NCBI GenBank assembly: GCA_902651635.1
Contig: CACRSC010000134.1
Coordinates: forward strand, 238,856-299,187
Source of the DNA: Mastigamoeba balamuthi
Lineage: Eukaryota; Evosea; Mastigamoebida; Mastigamoebidae
Direction of reading: 5' to 3'
DNA: 60,332 nt
Shown: in pieces, positions 11,629 through 27,349 of the stretch
Position numbering within the stretch: the stretch's first letter is position 1
How the letters are laid out: every line of letters begins with the position of its first letter
Translations under genes and position numbers: made by a program
The notes under the pieces: generated by a model
The model's database searches: none
The model's input: only the letters and a program-made list of their open reading frames with translations
Told to the model about the DNA's origin: nothing

Positions 11629-13371
11629 ATGGACCCCGCGAATGGCGACGAGGACCCGAGCATACGCACGGCGTGGGACCTGCTGCAGTTCGTGCTCTCC
11701 GAGGTCCGCGACCCGCCGTCCCTGCACTCGCTCGGCGTGGCGTGCCCTCTGCTGCGCTCTGCCTGCCAGCGCGCACACCCCATCTTCTCCCGTCCGTCCT
11801 CCCCTCGCCCCCTTCGCCCCCCCTCTCCGCCCCCCACTCCCCCACCCTCGAGCCCGCACGACGCAGGCAGCGGCAGGCTCCTGCTGAGGGGGTCGAACGA
11901 GGAGGGGCAGCTGGGCGCGCACAAGATCGCCGACGCGCACAACGAGATCGGTTCGGACCCCGTTTGGTTTGCGTTGGGCGTTGGGCGTTGTGCGTGGACG
12001 GACTCAGAGCGGTGCGCGCACCCCCCCGTCCAGTTCTGCCGGGCACCGTCTGCGCCGTGGACTCGGGGGCGCGGCACGTCGCAGCGGTGCTGGACGACGG
12101 CTCGCTCTACGTCTGGGGCAACAACCAGCACTTCGAGATGGGCGACGGCGACGGCCCTGCGCGCCAGGCGACCCCCAAGCTCCTCAAGATGGCCGCGCCT
12201 GTCGCCCAGGTCGCCTGCGGATACTACCACGTCGTCTCGCTGCTCAGTGCGCCCCCCCCCCCCAAGAGCTGGGGGGAGTGCCACAGAGTCTCTGACTGCC
12301 CGTGCGTGGTGCTGGGCGCGCAGGCAACGGGGAGGTGTGGGCCTGGGGAGACCACAGCGACGGGCAGCTGGGTTTCCGAACTGACAAAAGTATCCGCCGC
12401 TTTGCCACCACGCGGTTGGACTACTTCCCCACGGACTCGCCAGTGGTGAGCCTGACTGCCGGCGGGGGCCACTGCGCGGCGAAGCTGGGTGCGCTCTTGG
12501 AAGGGGGGCACCTCGCCTCGAGTGCCGGCGCGTTTGGCTCACGGCAGCACAGCGTCTGGCAGGTGGGTGGTATGGGGGAGGAACGACACAGGGCAGCTGG
12601 GACTCGGGGACAGAAAGAACAGGCCCGTGCCTGCGCCGTTCGCCATCAAGTGCCTGGACCCCGAGAAGGAATCTGTCATGCAGCTGTCGTGCGGCGCAGG
12701 CCACACTGCCGCCATTACAGGCAAGTACTGCGTGCGCCATTCCGCCCGCCATTGACCAGGTATGCCGCTGTGCAACAGACAAGGGGCGGCTCTTTTGCTG
12801 GGGGTACAACTCCGACGGCCAGATTGGCAACAGCAGGTCTGGCGAGGAGGCCGGAATCCCGACGCCGGTGGAGATCGCCGTGGGGCCTGTCCTTTCGTGC
12901 TCCTTGGGCGGAAGACACACGCTGGCCCTCCTCAGTCAGTTGCTGTTCCGCCACTCGATTGCGCTCATTCGTGGCTGCTTAATTCCAGGAAATGGAGAGG
13001 TGTGGGCCTGGGGACGCGGGCGCGAGGGGCAGCTGGGGTTTGGAAGGAACAACCGCGAGAACACACTCACGCCCAAGGTGGTGGAGTTCCTGTCGGGGCT
13101 CGGCACGGTTGCCAAGGTCTTTGCGTGCCACGGCAGCTTCATCGGGAACACCAGCGCTGCACTCTTGGGTAATTTTCCTTACTATCCTACACATCTTGCA
13201 TTCTTACGCATGCGCACAGTGAACGGGGACCTCTACATGTGGGGGTCGAGCACCAAGTATGCAATTTCGGATGCGGGGGGCTCGGAGGACAATATCTGCC
13301 AGCCGACACTTGTTTCGCGAAACGCGACGAACGTCTCCTTGGGTGAATACCATTCAATAATAGGATTCTAG
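11629..13371 (+). CDS. RCC1-repeat (beta-propeller) protein with F-box-like N-terminus
   Basis: The start at 11629 opens MDPANGDEDPS, then an amphipathic segment (AWDLLQFVLSEVRDPPSLHS) that resembles an F-box: a VLS-x-x-DPxSL-x-SLxxAC pattern. Several exons follow, each with an RCC1 blade: LLLRGSNEEGQLG, LYVWGNNQHFEMG, VWAWGDHSDGQLG, VWGRNDTGQLGLG, FCWGYNSDGQIG, VWAWGRGREGQLG and LYMWGSSTKY. About seven blades would close one propeller. RCC1-like propellers serve as Ran exchange factors, or as substrate-binding domains in ubiquitin ligase adaptors. The F-box-like start favours the second role, but this is inference. Introns fall near 11790-11876, 11950-12033, 12250-12325, 12500-12565, 12722-12770, 12935-12990 and 13170-13220. 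Confidence 0.85.
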
Positions 13372-13612
13372 TCGTGTTGTATGCAGAGGAGAGCGTCGTG
13401 AGTCTTTCAGCTGCATTAATGTGAGACTCAATTCATCATTCCACTCCATCATTCATCAATTCGTTGGTGAGCTGGTGTTCCACATGGGTTATCGGGAAAA
13501 GTCTGTGAAAGCGTTTGACTGATTTTTTCCCTTAGTCCACAAAAATCCACAGTGTTTTTGCTTTCTGCACCTGCTATCTGCTGTCAGTGCGGCGGCGTTG
13601 TTTCCAAGCACG

Positions 13613-14497
13613 ATGCTCGATCGCGTTGAAGCCGTTCTGTGCGCCCGGCTCGCCCACACTGCCAACCCTCTGCCGCCCCTCACCCGCGTGGCTTTGTGGC
13701 TGCAGTTTCGACCTCGATGGCACGCTGGTGGACACCGAGACCATCAGCACCAAGGTCATCAACGATATCCTGGCGCCCTTCAACAGTGCGCCTGACCCGC
13801 CCAGACAAACCCCCACCCAGACCGGAACCTGACAACACCCTTCTCTTGCCAGAGACGTGCAACAAGGACTTGAAGAAGAGGCTGCTGGGCCAGAGGGCCG
13901 AGGAGTGGACTCACCTCGTGGTGACCGAGCTCAACATCGCGGACCAGCTCACCCCCAAGCAGCTCCAGGAGCGCTGGGCCGAGGGCATGATCGCCGAGGT
14001 CGCCGGAGCGGCGCTCATGCCCGGCGCAGACGCCCTCACACGCCACCTGCACGACAAGGGCATTCCCCTCGCCATCTGCACCAGCTCTGGTGCCAAGGCG
14101 ACCGGCGCCAAAGGTGCACGCTCTCATTTGAACACTGTGGTCCTGCTTGTCCCGCTTGCCACTGACTTTCGATCCCACAGCCAAGTCGCACCCCGACATC
14201 TTTTCGAGGATGAGTGCCGTGCTGACTGCCGAGGACGTGGGGGCCGGGCGTGGGAAGCCTCTCCCTGACGTGTACCTGGCAGCAGCCAAGCGACTCGGGG
14301 TGAACCCGGAGAAGTGCATCGTCTTCGAGGACGCGCCGGCTGGGGCTGTTGCTGGCAAGGCTGCCGGCTGCTTTGTCGTGGCTGTCCCGGGAGAGGACCT
14401 CGATGGCCGCCCGTTCCAGGGAATTGCGCACGCTGTCGTGCACTCGCTCGAAGCTGTGAAGCCCGAGCAGTACGGCCTCCCTCCTTTCTCCGCCTAA
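13613..14497 (+). CDS. HAD-superfamily hydrolase (pseudouridine-5'-phosphatase/beta-PGM type)
   Basis: Four exons (13613-13638, 13706-13785, 13853-14113, 14181-14497) give 227 residues. Motif I is [11 protein letters not shown], with the catalytic Asp and the acid/base Asp two residues later. Motif II is ICTSSGAK, motif III lies in [10 protein letters not shown], and motif IV is [11 protein letters not shown] helical cap sits between motifs I and II, as in the DUMP/HDHD1 and beta-phosphoglucomutase groups. These enzymes dephosphorylate small phosphorylated sugars or nucleosides in the cytosol; the substrate cannot be read from sequence. The start is set by splicing directly into motif I. The gene is convergent with the RasGEF gene, about 100 nt apart. 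Confidence 0.88.
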
Positions 14498-14598
14498 GGC
14501 CACCCAGGAACATCAGATGGGCAAGTCCCGCGAGAGTGATACAGTCTGTGCTTGCAGTTTGGTGAGGGGTGGTATCAAAGAAGATGGTGGCGCGGCCA

Positions 14599-17500
14599 TC
14601 AAAGGCCGCGTGGCTCTGCTTGGAGCGACATGTCGAAGCACTCCTTTTCAGACGCGTTTTCGATCGAAAGCAGCCACTGCGCGACTGGCTCGACCTTGGT
14701 CAGGTTGTATGGCACGTTCTGGTACTGCAGCAGGTCCTGCACCGCTGTAGCCACGAGCTTGCACTTGCTAAAGTTGACGTACGCGCCGTTCTCCAGCGTG
14801 TCGGGGTTGCCCTCCTCGATGAACGTGAGGTCCGACAGCGAGACGCCGACGTAGGGGACACACGGCGGGTTCGCGGACCTCAGGGCCTCGCGGTACGCAG
14901 TGAACGACCCCTGGGGCGACGCAATCCCGCTGCTGACGCGCTCCCACAGCTGGAACGCGTGCTTGTCTGTCTTGGAGAGCTCCTCCCACGTCTTCTTCAG
15001 GCGGCTCACAGCGCCAGAGCTCAGCCCCGCGCTCACCTCGAAGACGGCGTTGAAATTGTTCAGCTTGAGCAGCTCGCTGATCAGCTGTATGGCCTTGCGC
15101 ACGACAGCAGTCCTCCTGCGCGGGTTCTGCTCTCTGACGACAAGCACGGTGATCCACCCGCTCACCTGGAAGAAGCGTGTCAGAGGCGACGACACAGCAG
15201 GCTGCGAGTGCTCCTCACAAGGTTGAAGCGGTTGACCATCTGCAGGATGTTGGGGCTTTTGGTCTCCTTGTCCCGTCGCGACCACGACAGCCCGAGGAAC
15301 TCCTTGGGCTTGATAGAGTGGAATATGTCGAACTCGATGAGCGTCAGCTGCCTCGCCACCTCCACGGGCTCCATCTCCTCGAAGTTGATCGGCATGCCCT
15401 GTGCCGGCAGCACCGGCGCGGGGGCCGGCGCGTTGAACGTGTACAGCCGGACAACAGTGGCGACTCTGTCCGACGTCTTCTTCTCGAGTGCGTTGCGGAC
15501 GACCTCCATGGGCTTGTCCTCTGTGTGCTTGCCCACGAACGCGCGGAACTGCTGCAGCAGGTCCCTGTCCTCCTCAAAGTCGTGGAAGAACTGCTCGACC
15601 CACCGCTTGAGCACCGCGCAGATGCGTATCTGGTTCTTCTTCTTGCCGAGCTTCCTCTGCTCGGCGGCGATGTTCGTGTCGGCCACCTCCTCGGGGGTCA
15701 CGGCGTTCTCCTCGTACGCCCTCTGTATCCGGGACAGCAGATCCTTCCCCGTCGTGAAGCTCCGGTACGTCAGCAGGAACGTGTCCACATACGCGGCGAC
15801 TGCGAAGACGATGAGCGGGTCTGTGTTGCGTATTCGCTGAGGCGCGGGTACCGTTCTCAACGCATTTGTAGTGGAGACGCTCGACGAGCTTCTCGGTGGT
15901 GCCCGCCCTGATCTCCTGCTTGCCCGTCCGCTTGTCGGTGAAGAGCAGCACGCCCTCCTCGGCGACGTTCTCCGTCGTCAGCGAGAGGGCCTCGTTGAGG
16001 CGCAGCTGCAGCGTCCTGCGCTCGGCCTCGCCCTTCTTGACCTCCTCCGTGAGGTCCGCGCACATCTTCTGCAGCATCGCCGCCTTGGTCTTCTGCGCCG
16101 CGAGCTCCCGCGTCATCATGTCGATAGCCCTCTGTGCGCCGTCGCTGTGAGTCGTCCGCGTAAGGGGAGGTGCTCGCGTACGACGGCGGTGAGCTGGAAC
16201 ACAAGCGAGCGCAGCTCGAGCTTGAGCAGCACGTTCTCGAGGGCCGTGTCGACGACGCCGCCCTCGGTCGCGAGGTCGAGCGGCAGCTGCTTCTCGGGGA
16301 GCCCCAGCGTCTGCGCGGCCCTCGAGAGCAGCCCCATGGCCGCCGGCGCGCCCTGCACGGCCGCGCTGTCGGCGGCGATCCTCTGGCGCAGCCTGTCCAT
16401 GTCGTCGCGCATGTTGAAGTTCTCCAGCGCCCAGAGCCTCTCGCCCTTGCGCGACAGCGTCGTCAGCTGCTCGCCCGCAGCCGCGAGGATCTCCTCGACG
16501 GGGATGTAGGGCTCGGGCAGCAGCGACCACGCCGCGTCCTCCGCGTCCGACGCCGCCCGCGGCGCCGTCACGACGCCCGGCGACAGCTGCATCGACTTGA
16601 CGCGCGTCGCCCGCGCCGCCCGCGACATGATGCTCGGCGACGTCAGCGACAGCTGCACGTCGGGCACCGGCGGCAGCCCCGCGGGCGGCAGCGGTGGCCC
16701 CTGCGCCGGCGACAGCTGCCCCGAGCTCGTCGCCTGCGTCTGCGGCAGCGTCTGCGCCACCGGCTGCGGCTGCGGCTGTTGCGGCGACGGCGACGACGAG
16801 GCTGCTGCTGCTGCTGCGGCCTGGCGGGCCTTGGTGGCCGCCGAGCGGGCCAGAGCGGGGGAGGAGCCCGGGGTGCCCTTGCCACGGGCCGAGGCCCACC
16901 GGGTCAACGTGGGCGACACCAGGGGCGACTGCTGCCGCTGCAGCTGCCCCGCGTCCTTGGGCGGCCTGGCCAGCGCCGAGAGGTCCGCAGACACGCTCCG
17001 CCTCGCCGCTGCCAGCGGCGCCTCCCTCGCCGCCACGGCCGCCGCTGGCGTCACCGGCTCCGCCTCGGGCTCCGGTTCCGCATCGGGCGCCGGCGGGAGC
17101 GCTGGCAGCTCGAGCGGGGAGTGCGCTGGAGACGCGTTGCGCTGCCGGGTGGGCGCGTATGGGGGACATCCGCCCCCGCGGACGCGGTGGTCAGTAACTT
17201 TTCTTTCCCCGAGTAATTTCGACGTCATAACAGAATTGTGCACCTCTGCTGTGGCCCTGCTGCCGCCGGGGAGCGCTGCGAGGGCGCGGATGCAGCGGAA
17301 CAGCCTCGGCGTGGCCCCCAGCACGTCCGCGGCGGTGCACAGGTCCTCGCCGCCGACGCCCAGCGCCCTGCAGGCCTCGGCAAAGGCCTCCGCGTTGGCC
17401 CTGTGCGCGAGCCCCCCGAGCCTCGGCGTGGGGCCCACACCGGGCGCCACGCAGTTGACAGCCCTGCGCTCTCCCCCTCGTGAGGCACGGCAGCAGCGAG

Positions 17501-17812
17501 GGGGGGGAAGGGGGGGAGTGGGGGGAGAGTGGGCAGCGCACTGGAGGAGGAGGACGCCGGAGCAGAGGAGCTTGGGGAGGGACTGCGGGGTGAGGGCGAG
17601 AGGGGGCGGCGGGGCGCCGAGGGTGGCGGAGAGCCAATCGACGGCGAACGCGACGTCGTCGGCGGGCGACGTGGAGGCCACGGGGCGCGGGGGCGGCTGC
17701 AGGGGGTGCGGCTCGAGCACGCAGGCCATGCTCGGCGCTGCAGGGGGGTCCCGGTGAGACGCGAAGAGGAAGCGTGGGGGAGCGAGGGTGTGGAGTTACA
17801 CTCGGTGTCCAT
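14599..17812 (-). CDS. Ras guanine-nucleotide exchange factor with N-terminal CH domain
   Basis: The start at 17812 gives a 13-nt first exon (MDTE) that splices with a GTAACT donor into SPSMACVLEPHP. Residues about 25-130, split by one intron, form a calponin-homology-like domain: FAVDWLSATLG, then NAEAFAEACRALGV and FRCIRALAAL. A Pro/Ala/Gln/Ser-rich linker and coiled coil follow. Next come the RasGEF N-terminal (REM) module (YVDTFLLTYRSFTTG) and the CDC25 catalytic domain (LTLIEFDIFHSIKPKEFLG, the NRFN and WI segments, FIEEGNPDTL). It would load Ras-family GTPases with GTP; the CH domain suggests an actin or scaffold link. The stop is at 14599-14601. Confidence 0.88.
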
Positions 17813-17842
17813 CGCGGGAGCAGAACTTAATTGATCGGATCC

Positions 17843-17850
17843 AAATATCT
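17843..17850 (-). promoter_or_regulatory. AGATATTT promoter element of the RasGEF gene
   Basis: On the minus strand this reads AGATATTT and lies about 30 nt upstream of the RasGEF start codon, the same spacing as the element before the RCC1 gene. Confidence 0.45.
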
Positions 17851-18170
17851 TGCGAGGACCGAAATGGCGGGGGGGCAGCTTCCTCTGCTCAGCGGCTGAC
17901 GCTCTTCAGGGCTCCTGCCACGACCCGACCCCTTTGCGGGCCTAAGGTTTGTCTCGAGACAATAATGTACAGACTGCGCAAACTGCAAATGTACCCCAGA
18001 AGACAGCCGTGGACAGTTCGGGATTAGATCGCGGTACCGACAAGTTCAGAGCCAGTTATACCGTTCTGGAACTCGTTGTTATGAACGGTGCCGTATCTTT
18101 GGTTTTGTTTAGTTTGTTGATTGGTTTTTCCTCCTTTTTTTTGTTTGCTCTCTTGGCCACTGACCCTCCT

Positions 18171-18230
18171 ACACGCATACACACACGCACGCACATACAC
18201 ACACACACACACATACTCTCTCTCTCTCTG
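18171..18230. repeat. (AC)n/(CT)n microsatellite
   Basis: An imperfect CA dinucleotide run (interrupted by cgc and cat) is followed directly by a CT run of about nine units. Confidence 0.9.
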
Positions 18231-20010
18231 CTGATTAGGACGAGTGTTGCCCAGGCACCACCACGGGGAGTAGATCGAGCCAAGCCGCACAAGGCGGGAC
18301 AGAGACCAGAGAAGAGCTACGACAGCTTTTCAGAGGCCCATCGGAGGTGGCACTGGATCTACTCCTGCTCATGCTTTGCTCGGAGGCAAAAAGAGTGACT
18401 TGGTTATGGCACAGAATTCAAAACAGGGGGCGAGGATAAGGGATCCAGCCAGGTATGCAGAGGGGGAACACGCACTGCACACGCGCAGCACAGTGTGCGG
18501 CCTTGGGCTCCTCTTGACTCTTTTCGCAGGCCACGAGAGTGAGCGAGATGAACGTGTGAGATACTGTGATGGTGCCTATAATGATTGTAAGCACGAGGAG
18601 GGCTTAATTATGTTTTCGAGCCAATTTCAAATGAAGGATTATTCCATACAATTTGGACAGTCCACGAAGCAAGATCAGTGTTCAGTGGTGTGTCACAGTC
18701 GTGCATGGAAGAGCCAAGGCTGGTAGCTACTGAAAGCACTGCATGGCTTCGCAGGAGAGGGAGGCCTTGGGGGCGTGGCAAGGGCAGGAAGACCAAGCTC
18801 GAGGATGATGTCCGCGGGCGCGTACATCGGAGATCAGCAGGGTGTGACTGATAAAGGAGTGACGGGGGCACTGCACCTGAGCGAGACCACAGCAGCCTCA
18901 CACCTGGCTGCTTGGTCCTCCTCCAGCCCTCACAGGGCCCCACTGCGCACAGTGCAAAGCTGGCACCTCGGGGACGAGTGATATGAAGAAAGTTATTGGG
19001 GCTCAATTATTACACTAGCACAGAGATTGAGGGCACAACAGCGCCAACCTCTGGGGGACCCTAGAGGGCCGGCAGGGACATGTGAGATGGAGCAAAGCGG
19101 CGCAGGGCCGCGGGGCCACTGGGGCTCTGGGCTGCAGAGGTGTGCTATGCCGCGGGGAGAGTAAGGAAATAAATGCAACAATTGTTATGGGGGTATCTTG
19201 GAGGGCATTATTGACAGACAGCCCATAGCATCACCAGCCATAATCACGAAACGGCCCCAGACCTGTCCTTCCGCCAAAGCCACAATGGTGACGATTCCCC
19301 CTGTCGTGCGTGATGCTAGCCCCTCCTTAAGTTGGCTTGCTGCAAGTGGGTTTGGGGAGTTATTTTTACTCTGATAGATCGCGGGAACTATCACCCTTGG
19401 GGAGGGTCTGCGGCATGCACAGCCTGCATGGATCGCACCGCGCCCGTGCGATGTGCTTGGGAGAGTGAGGCCATTTGGCACTGCAGGCTCGGTGGGTCGG
19501 ATTTGGAGGCCCATAAGCTTGGGGAGGGGGTCGTGGAGGCACTTTTCTTGTTGGGTTTCGAGGGGTTGTGTAGGATTGTGGAGTGGAAAAAGAAGCTGGT
19601 TGCACGTCGAGGGCACGCCCCTCCCACCTCTGAGAAACCTCGAAAGCACCTCAACAAAGAAACCCGAGACCTGTGTTCCTTTTTCATGTGGTGTGGTTTC
19701 CCTGGCCTTGTTTTTTCTGTGCAGACCAAAGCAGACGCGCGCAGTCCGTCCGCCCCTTGATTTGTGCCAAAATAGGTTGAAACAGGAAGTGCGCGGATGA
19801 CGTACGTTCTGCACGTTTCCTGATTACCTGCCGCATCACACTATTCGCATTAGCGAGACAGCCCTGTGGGAATGATTGAAACTCAGCACAGCCCAGAGAT
19901 GTGTAAATGGCAGATCAGGTTGCAGCCAAGATGCTCCGAACTGGATTCCACCGTACTGTCGAGAACAAAGAGGCAGCCGCCCCGTTATTCCAAGAGCAGA
20001 TCATCTATTT

Positions 20011-23347
<3,337 letters not shown>

Positions 23348-23430
23348 CGCAACGCTCGACGCTCCACGCCCGACAGTATCGGATTGGCGCGAAAAAAAGA
23401 GAGCCCGATTTATGTACACAGATCCAGGGT

Positions 23431-23448
23431 AAATATCTTCAGATATCT
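23431..23448. promoter_or_regulatory. double AAATATCT/AGATATCT element in divergent promoter
   Basis: Two copies lie side by side, AAATATCT (23431-23438) and AGATATCT (23441-23448), between the MCM6 start (84 nt to the left) and the Ca2+-ATPase start (about 97 nt to the right). The second copy is self-complementary at its core. It probably serves both genes. Confidence 0.5.
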
Positions 23449-23544
23449 AAAACCCGGATACTCACGACCCCCTTGCACGTCACGTAGAGATTTGCCATTT
23501 CGGATAGAGGGGTCGTTGTGGTAAAAACCAAGCAAGCTTCGGAG

Positions 23545-26500
23545 ATGTCGCATCCGGAAGCACTGGAGCTCGCGGAGCTCTTCAAGAATAGGTCCGCACC
23601 CTTTGCCCGCGCCACGGGGGCTGCACGGCTCGCTCTGGTTGCCCGGAGCCTCGTGCCGACCGCCTGCCCCGGCCAACCGCTCAAAATACCGTTACGCTCG
23701 CCGCAGGGACAAGAATGCGCTCGAGAAGCTCGGAGGCGTCGACGGCGTGCTCCGGCGCCTGGGCACGCACCCCGAGAGGGGTCTGCCGCGGTCCGAGATC
23801 GACTCCAAGTTCGCCGACCGCATCGCGAAGTAAGCAGAGAGGGCCGCCCGCCCCAAACGCCCCACGCAACATTTGTGGGTGCCGGTGGTGTGTGTGCTCA
23901 CCACCACTCTTGCGCAGGTACGGAGCCAACAGGCTGCCGGAGCCTCCGACGCAGTCGCTGCTCTCGCTGATCTTCGAGGGCCTGCAGGACAAGACGCTGA
24001 TCATGCTCATCGTATCTGGTATGCCCCCGGGCCGCCGCCGCCTCTTTCGTCACCCCGCTTGCGGGTTTCAAGTTTGAAAAGCAAAAAGCGCCGCCCCGAT
24101 TGGTTCTCCGCCGATCTCTTACGGGGGGTGGGGGCACTGGCGCGCAGCGCTCGTCTCGCTCGTGCTGGGGGTCTACGAGGACCCGCAGTCGGGGTGGATC
24201 GAGGGCACGGCGATCCTGTGCGCCGTGGTCGTCGTCGTGATGGTCTCGTCGCTCAACGACTACAGCAAGGAGCAGCAGTTCAGGAAGCTCAACGCCAAGA
24301 AGAACGACACGTCGGTCAAGGTCCAGCGCGACGGCCAGACCGTCCTCGTCTCCGTCTACGACATCGTCGTCGGCGACGTCATCGTCATCGACACGGGCGA
24401 CATCATCTGCGCCGACGGCCTCTACCTCAACGGCTTCAGTGCGGTTTTTTCCGCGTTTTCTCAGCGCGCCTCTCTTTACACTTCCGCTCACACGTCACGG
24501 ACTGCTTCTCTCGCCTCTCTAAGACATGAAGTGCGACGAGTCGACGATGACGGGCGAGTCGGACGCGATGAAGAAGAGCGAGAGCGAGCCGTTCCTGCTG
24601 GCGAGCTGCCAGGTGATCGAGGGCGTCGGGCGCATGGTCGCGTGCGCCGTCGGCAGGCACTCGATCGCCGGCGGCACGATGCTGCTGCTCCAGAAGGAGC
24701 AGGAGGACACGCCCCTGCAGATCAAGCTCGAGTCCCTCGCCGACCGTGCGTCCTCTAAATCCGGACCCGCCTCTTCGGTTTTTCGTTTGGCGACTCGCTT
24801 ACGGAGAAATGATTTTTTGCGGTTGTTGAAAAATACGCACAGAGATCGCGAAGATGGGGCTGGCCGCAGCGTCGCTGATCCTGGTGTCGCTGCTGGTGAA
24901 GCTCGCGCTGGCCATCCAGGCGGGCACGCAGTCGACCGAGGCGGACAAGCTCATGGCGACGATCCTCAAGTACGTCATCTCGAGCATCACGGTCGTCGTC
25001 GTCGCCGTGCCCGAGGGCCTGCCGCTCGCCGTGACGATCGCGCTCGCCTACTCGATGACCAAGATGCTCAAGGACAACAACCTCGTGCGCCACCTCGAGG
25101 CGTGCGAGACCATGGGCGGGGCCACGACCATCTGCTCGGACAAGACGGGCACCCTGACCACCAACCGCATGACCGTCATGAAGGCCTACATCACCGGCAA
25201 GGTGAGAGCGGCTCTCTTCATGTCACCCTTTCTCTCTCTTCGCGCATTCCTGTATTGCAGTGACTTACACTCGAACGCCAGCGCTATGAGGACGTCGAGT
25301 CGGTCAAGAAGGACAAGATCAGCAGCGAGGTGCTGGAGCTGCTGCACACGAGCATCAGCGTCAACAGCGTCGCCCGCAAGATCGCCAAGGACGAGAAGTC
25401 CAAGAAGGAGTTCATGGGCAGCAAGACCGAGTGCGCGCTGCTGCAGTTCAGCGAGGAGCTCGGGCAGAACTACGAGAAGATCCGCGCCGACCACCCCGTC
25501 GTCAAGCTGATACCCTTCTCCTCTGCTCGCAAGCGCAGCTCCACCGTCATCGCGCACTCCAAGGTAAGCCATGCGAGCCCGTGCACACATTCTGGGAAAC
25601 GCCTGCGTTGACGTCGGGGATCCCCCTCTACCTCGCGCAACGCAGGGCTACGCGCTGTTCACCACCGGAGCCTCGGAGATCGTCCTCTCGTTCAGCGACA
25701 AGGTCATGCAGCCCGATGGCAACGTCCGCCCGATGGAGGACAGCGACCGCAAGACCTTCTCCGACGTGATCGAGAGCTTCGCGACGCAGAGCCTGCGCAC
25801 CATCGGGCTCGCCGTGCGCATCTGCGACAAGGGCGAGGCCCCCGCCAACAACGATTGGACCGAGGAGCACGAGAAGCGCCTCGCCTTCATCGGCATCGTC
25901 GGCATCAAGGACCCTGTGCGCACTGAGGTCCCCGCCGCCGTCCGCAGGTGCCAGACCGCTGGCATCGTCGTCCGCATGGTCACTGGCGACAGTATGTTTC
26001 TCCCTCTGTTATTTGAATTGCTTTTGTTTTTGCTTTTCGAATTGGCCGCTTACCGCTCTTGTTCTCTCCGCCCGCCAGACATTGTCACTGCAAGGGCGAT
26101 TGCCAAGGACTGCGGCATCCTCAGGGATGGCGAGCACGGCATCGTCATCGAGGGCCCCGAGTTCCGCCAGAAGAGCGAGGCGGAGCGCATCAGCATCGCG
26201 CCGGACATCCGCGTGATGGCGCGTTCGTCGCCGACCGACAAGTTCCAGCTGATCCAGGCGCTCAAGGCGCGCGGCCACGTCGTCGCGGTCACGGGAGACG
26301 GCACCAACGACGCGCCGGCGCTCAAGGAGGCGCACGTGGGGTTCGCCATGGGAATCACCGGCACCGAGGTCAGCAAGGAGGCGTCGGACATCATCCTGAT
26401 GGACGACAACTTCAACTCGATCGTCAAGGCCGTCTCGTGGGGCCGCAACGTGTACGACAGCATCCGCAAGTTCCTGCAGTTCCAGATGACGGTCAACCTG

Positions 26501-27349
26501 GTCGCCGTGCTGCTCGCGTTCATCGGCGCCGTCACCAACTCGCACGGCGAGGCGCCGCTCAAGCCCGTGCAGCTGCTGTGGGTCAACCTGATCATGGACA
26601 CGATGGCCGCGCTGGCGCTGGCCACCGACGAGCCCACGCCCGACATGCTCAAGAGGCAGCCGTACGGCAAGAACGACAAGCTGGTGACGAACCGCATGTG
26701 GGTGTCGATCATCGGGCAGGCGCTGTTCCAGCTGGGCGTCAACCTGCTGGTGCTGTACCACGGCGAGGCCATCTTCGAGGTGCAGAAGGACTCGATCGAG
26801 CACCTGACCGTCGTTTTCAACATGTTCGTGCTCTGCCAGGTCTTCAACGAGATCAACTCGCGCAAGCTCTACGGCGAGCTCAACGTCCTCAACGGCATCT
26901 TCAGCAACTACATCTTCGTCCTCATCATGCTCTTCACCATGTCGATGCAGTACCTCATCATCCAGTACGGCGGCGACTTCGCCAGCACGCGCCCGCTGAC
27001 GCACCGCCAGTGGGGCCTCTGCATCGGCCTCGCGGCCCTCGGCCTCCCGTGGGGCTTTGCCCTCAAGTTCATCCCCGTCCCCGCGGAGAAGAAGAGCGTG
27101 GTCGCCGGCGTGCAGGCTCCGCGCGAGCACAGCGCCGTGGGCGCGGCCGCGTGGGGCAAGGCCAAGAAGGCGATGAGGAAGACGCAGGCCGTGTCGGCGT
27201 TCAGGAGCGCCGGGGTCGCTGCCAGCCTGCGCCGCGTGCACCGTATCATCACCACCGGCTTCTCGACGCGCACCGCCAGGATAGAGTCGATCAACTCGTG
27301 CCGCGCTCGCCTCGAGGGCGCAGCCGCCTCGTCGAAGAAGTTCGACTGA
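23545..27349 (+). CDS. plasma-membrane-type Ca2+-transporting P-type ATPase (P2B)
   Basis: Nine exons (23545-23591, 23707-23829, 23918-24018, 24148-24438, 24524-24745, 24843-25201, 25282-25563, 25646-25991, 26079-27349) join in phase to 1013 residues. Visible landmarks are TGES in the actuator domain, the M4 motif VPEGLPLAV, the phosphorylation site [16 protein letters not shown]-equivalent [28 protein letters not shown] and the [18 protein letters not shown] segment of M6. Order and spacing match PMCA/P2B pumps, which export Ca2+ at the plasma membrane or into vacuoles. The C-terminal tail after the last membrane helix is basic ([17 protein letters not shown]), consistent with a calmodulin-binding autoinhibitory region, although that is inference. 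The start is short but supported by phase. Confidence 0.95.

Larger units (their letters stand above)
17813..20010. other. gene-poor 2.2 kb stretch
   Basis: The GC content falls and no exon series can be built on either strand. Two overlapping opposite-strand open frames (about 19185-19814 and 19332-19760) have no recognisable domain and no support from codon bias. A microsatellite lies at about 18171-18230. The left edge carries the promoter element of the RasGEF gene and the right edge is the 3' flank of MCM6. I find no tRNA or other structured RNA by eye. It may hold decayed repeat sequence. Confidence 0.5.

Noticed and set aside
19185-19814. 209-residue minus-strand open frame in the gene-poor region
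   Set aside because: No domain, no codon bias, overlapped by an equally long frame on the other strand; not supported as a gene.
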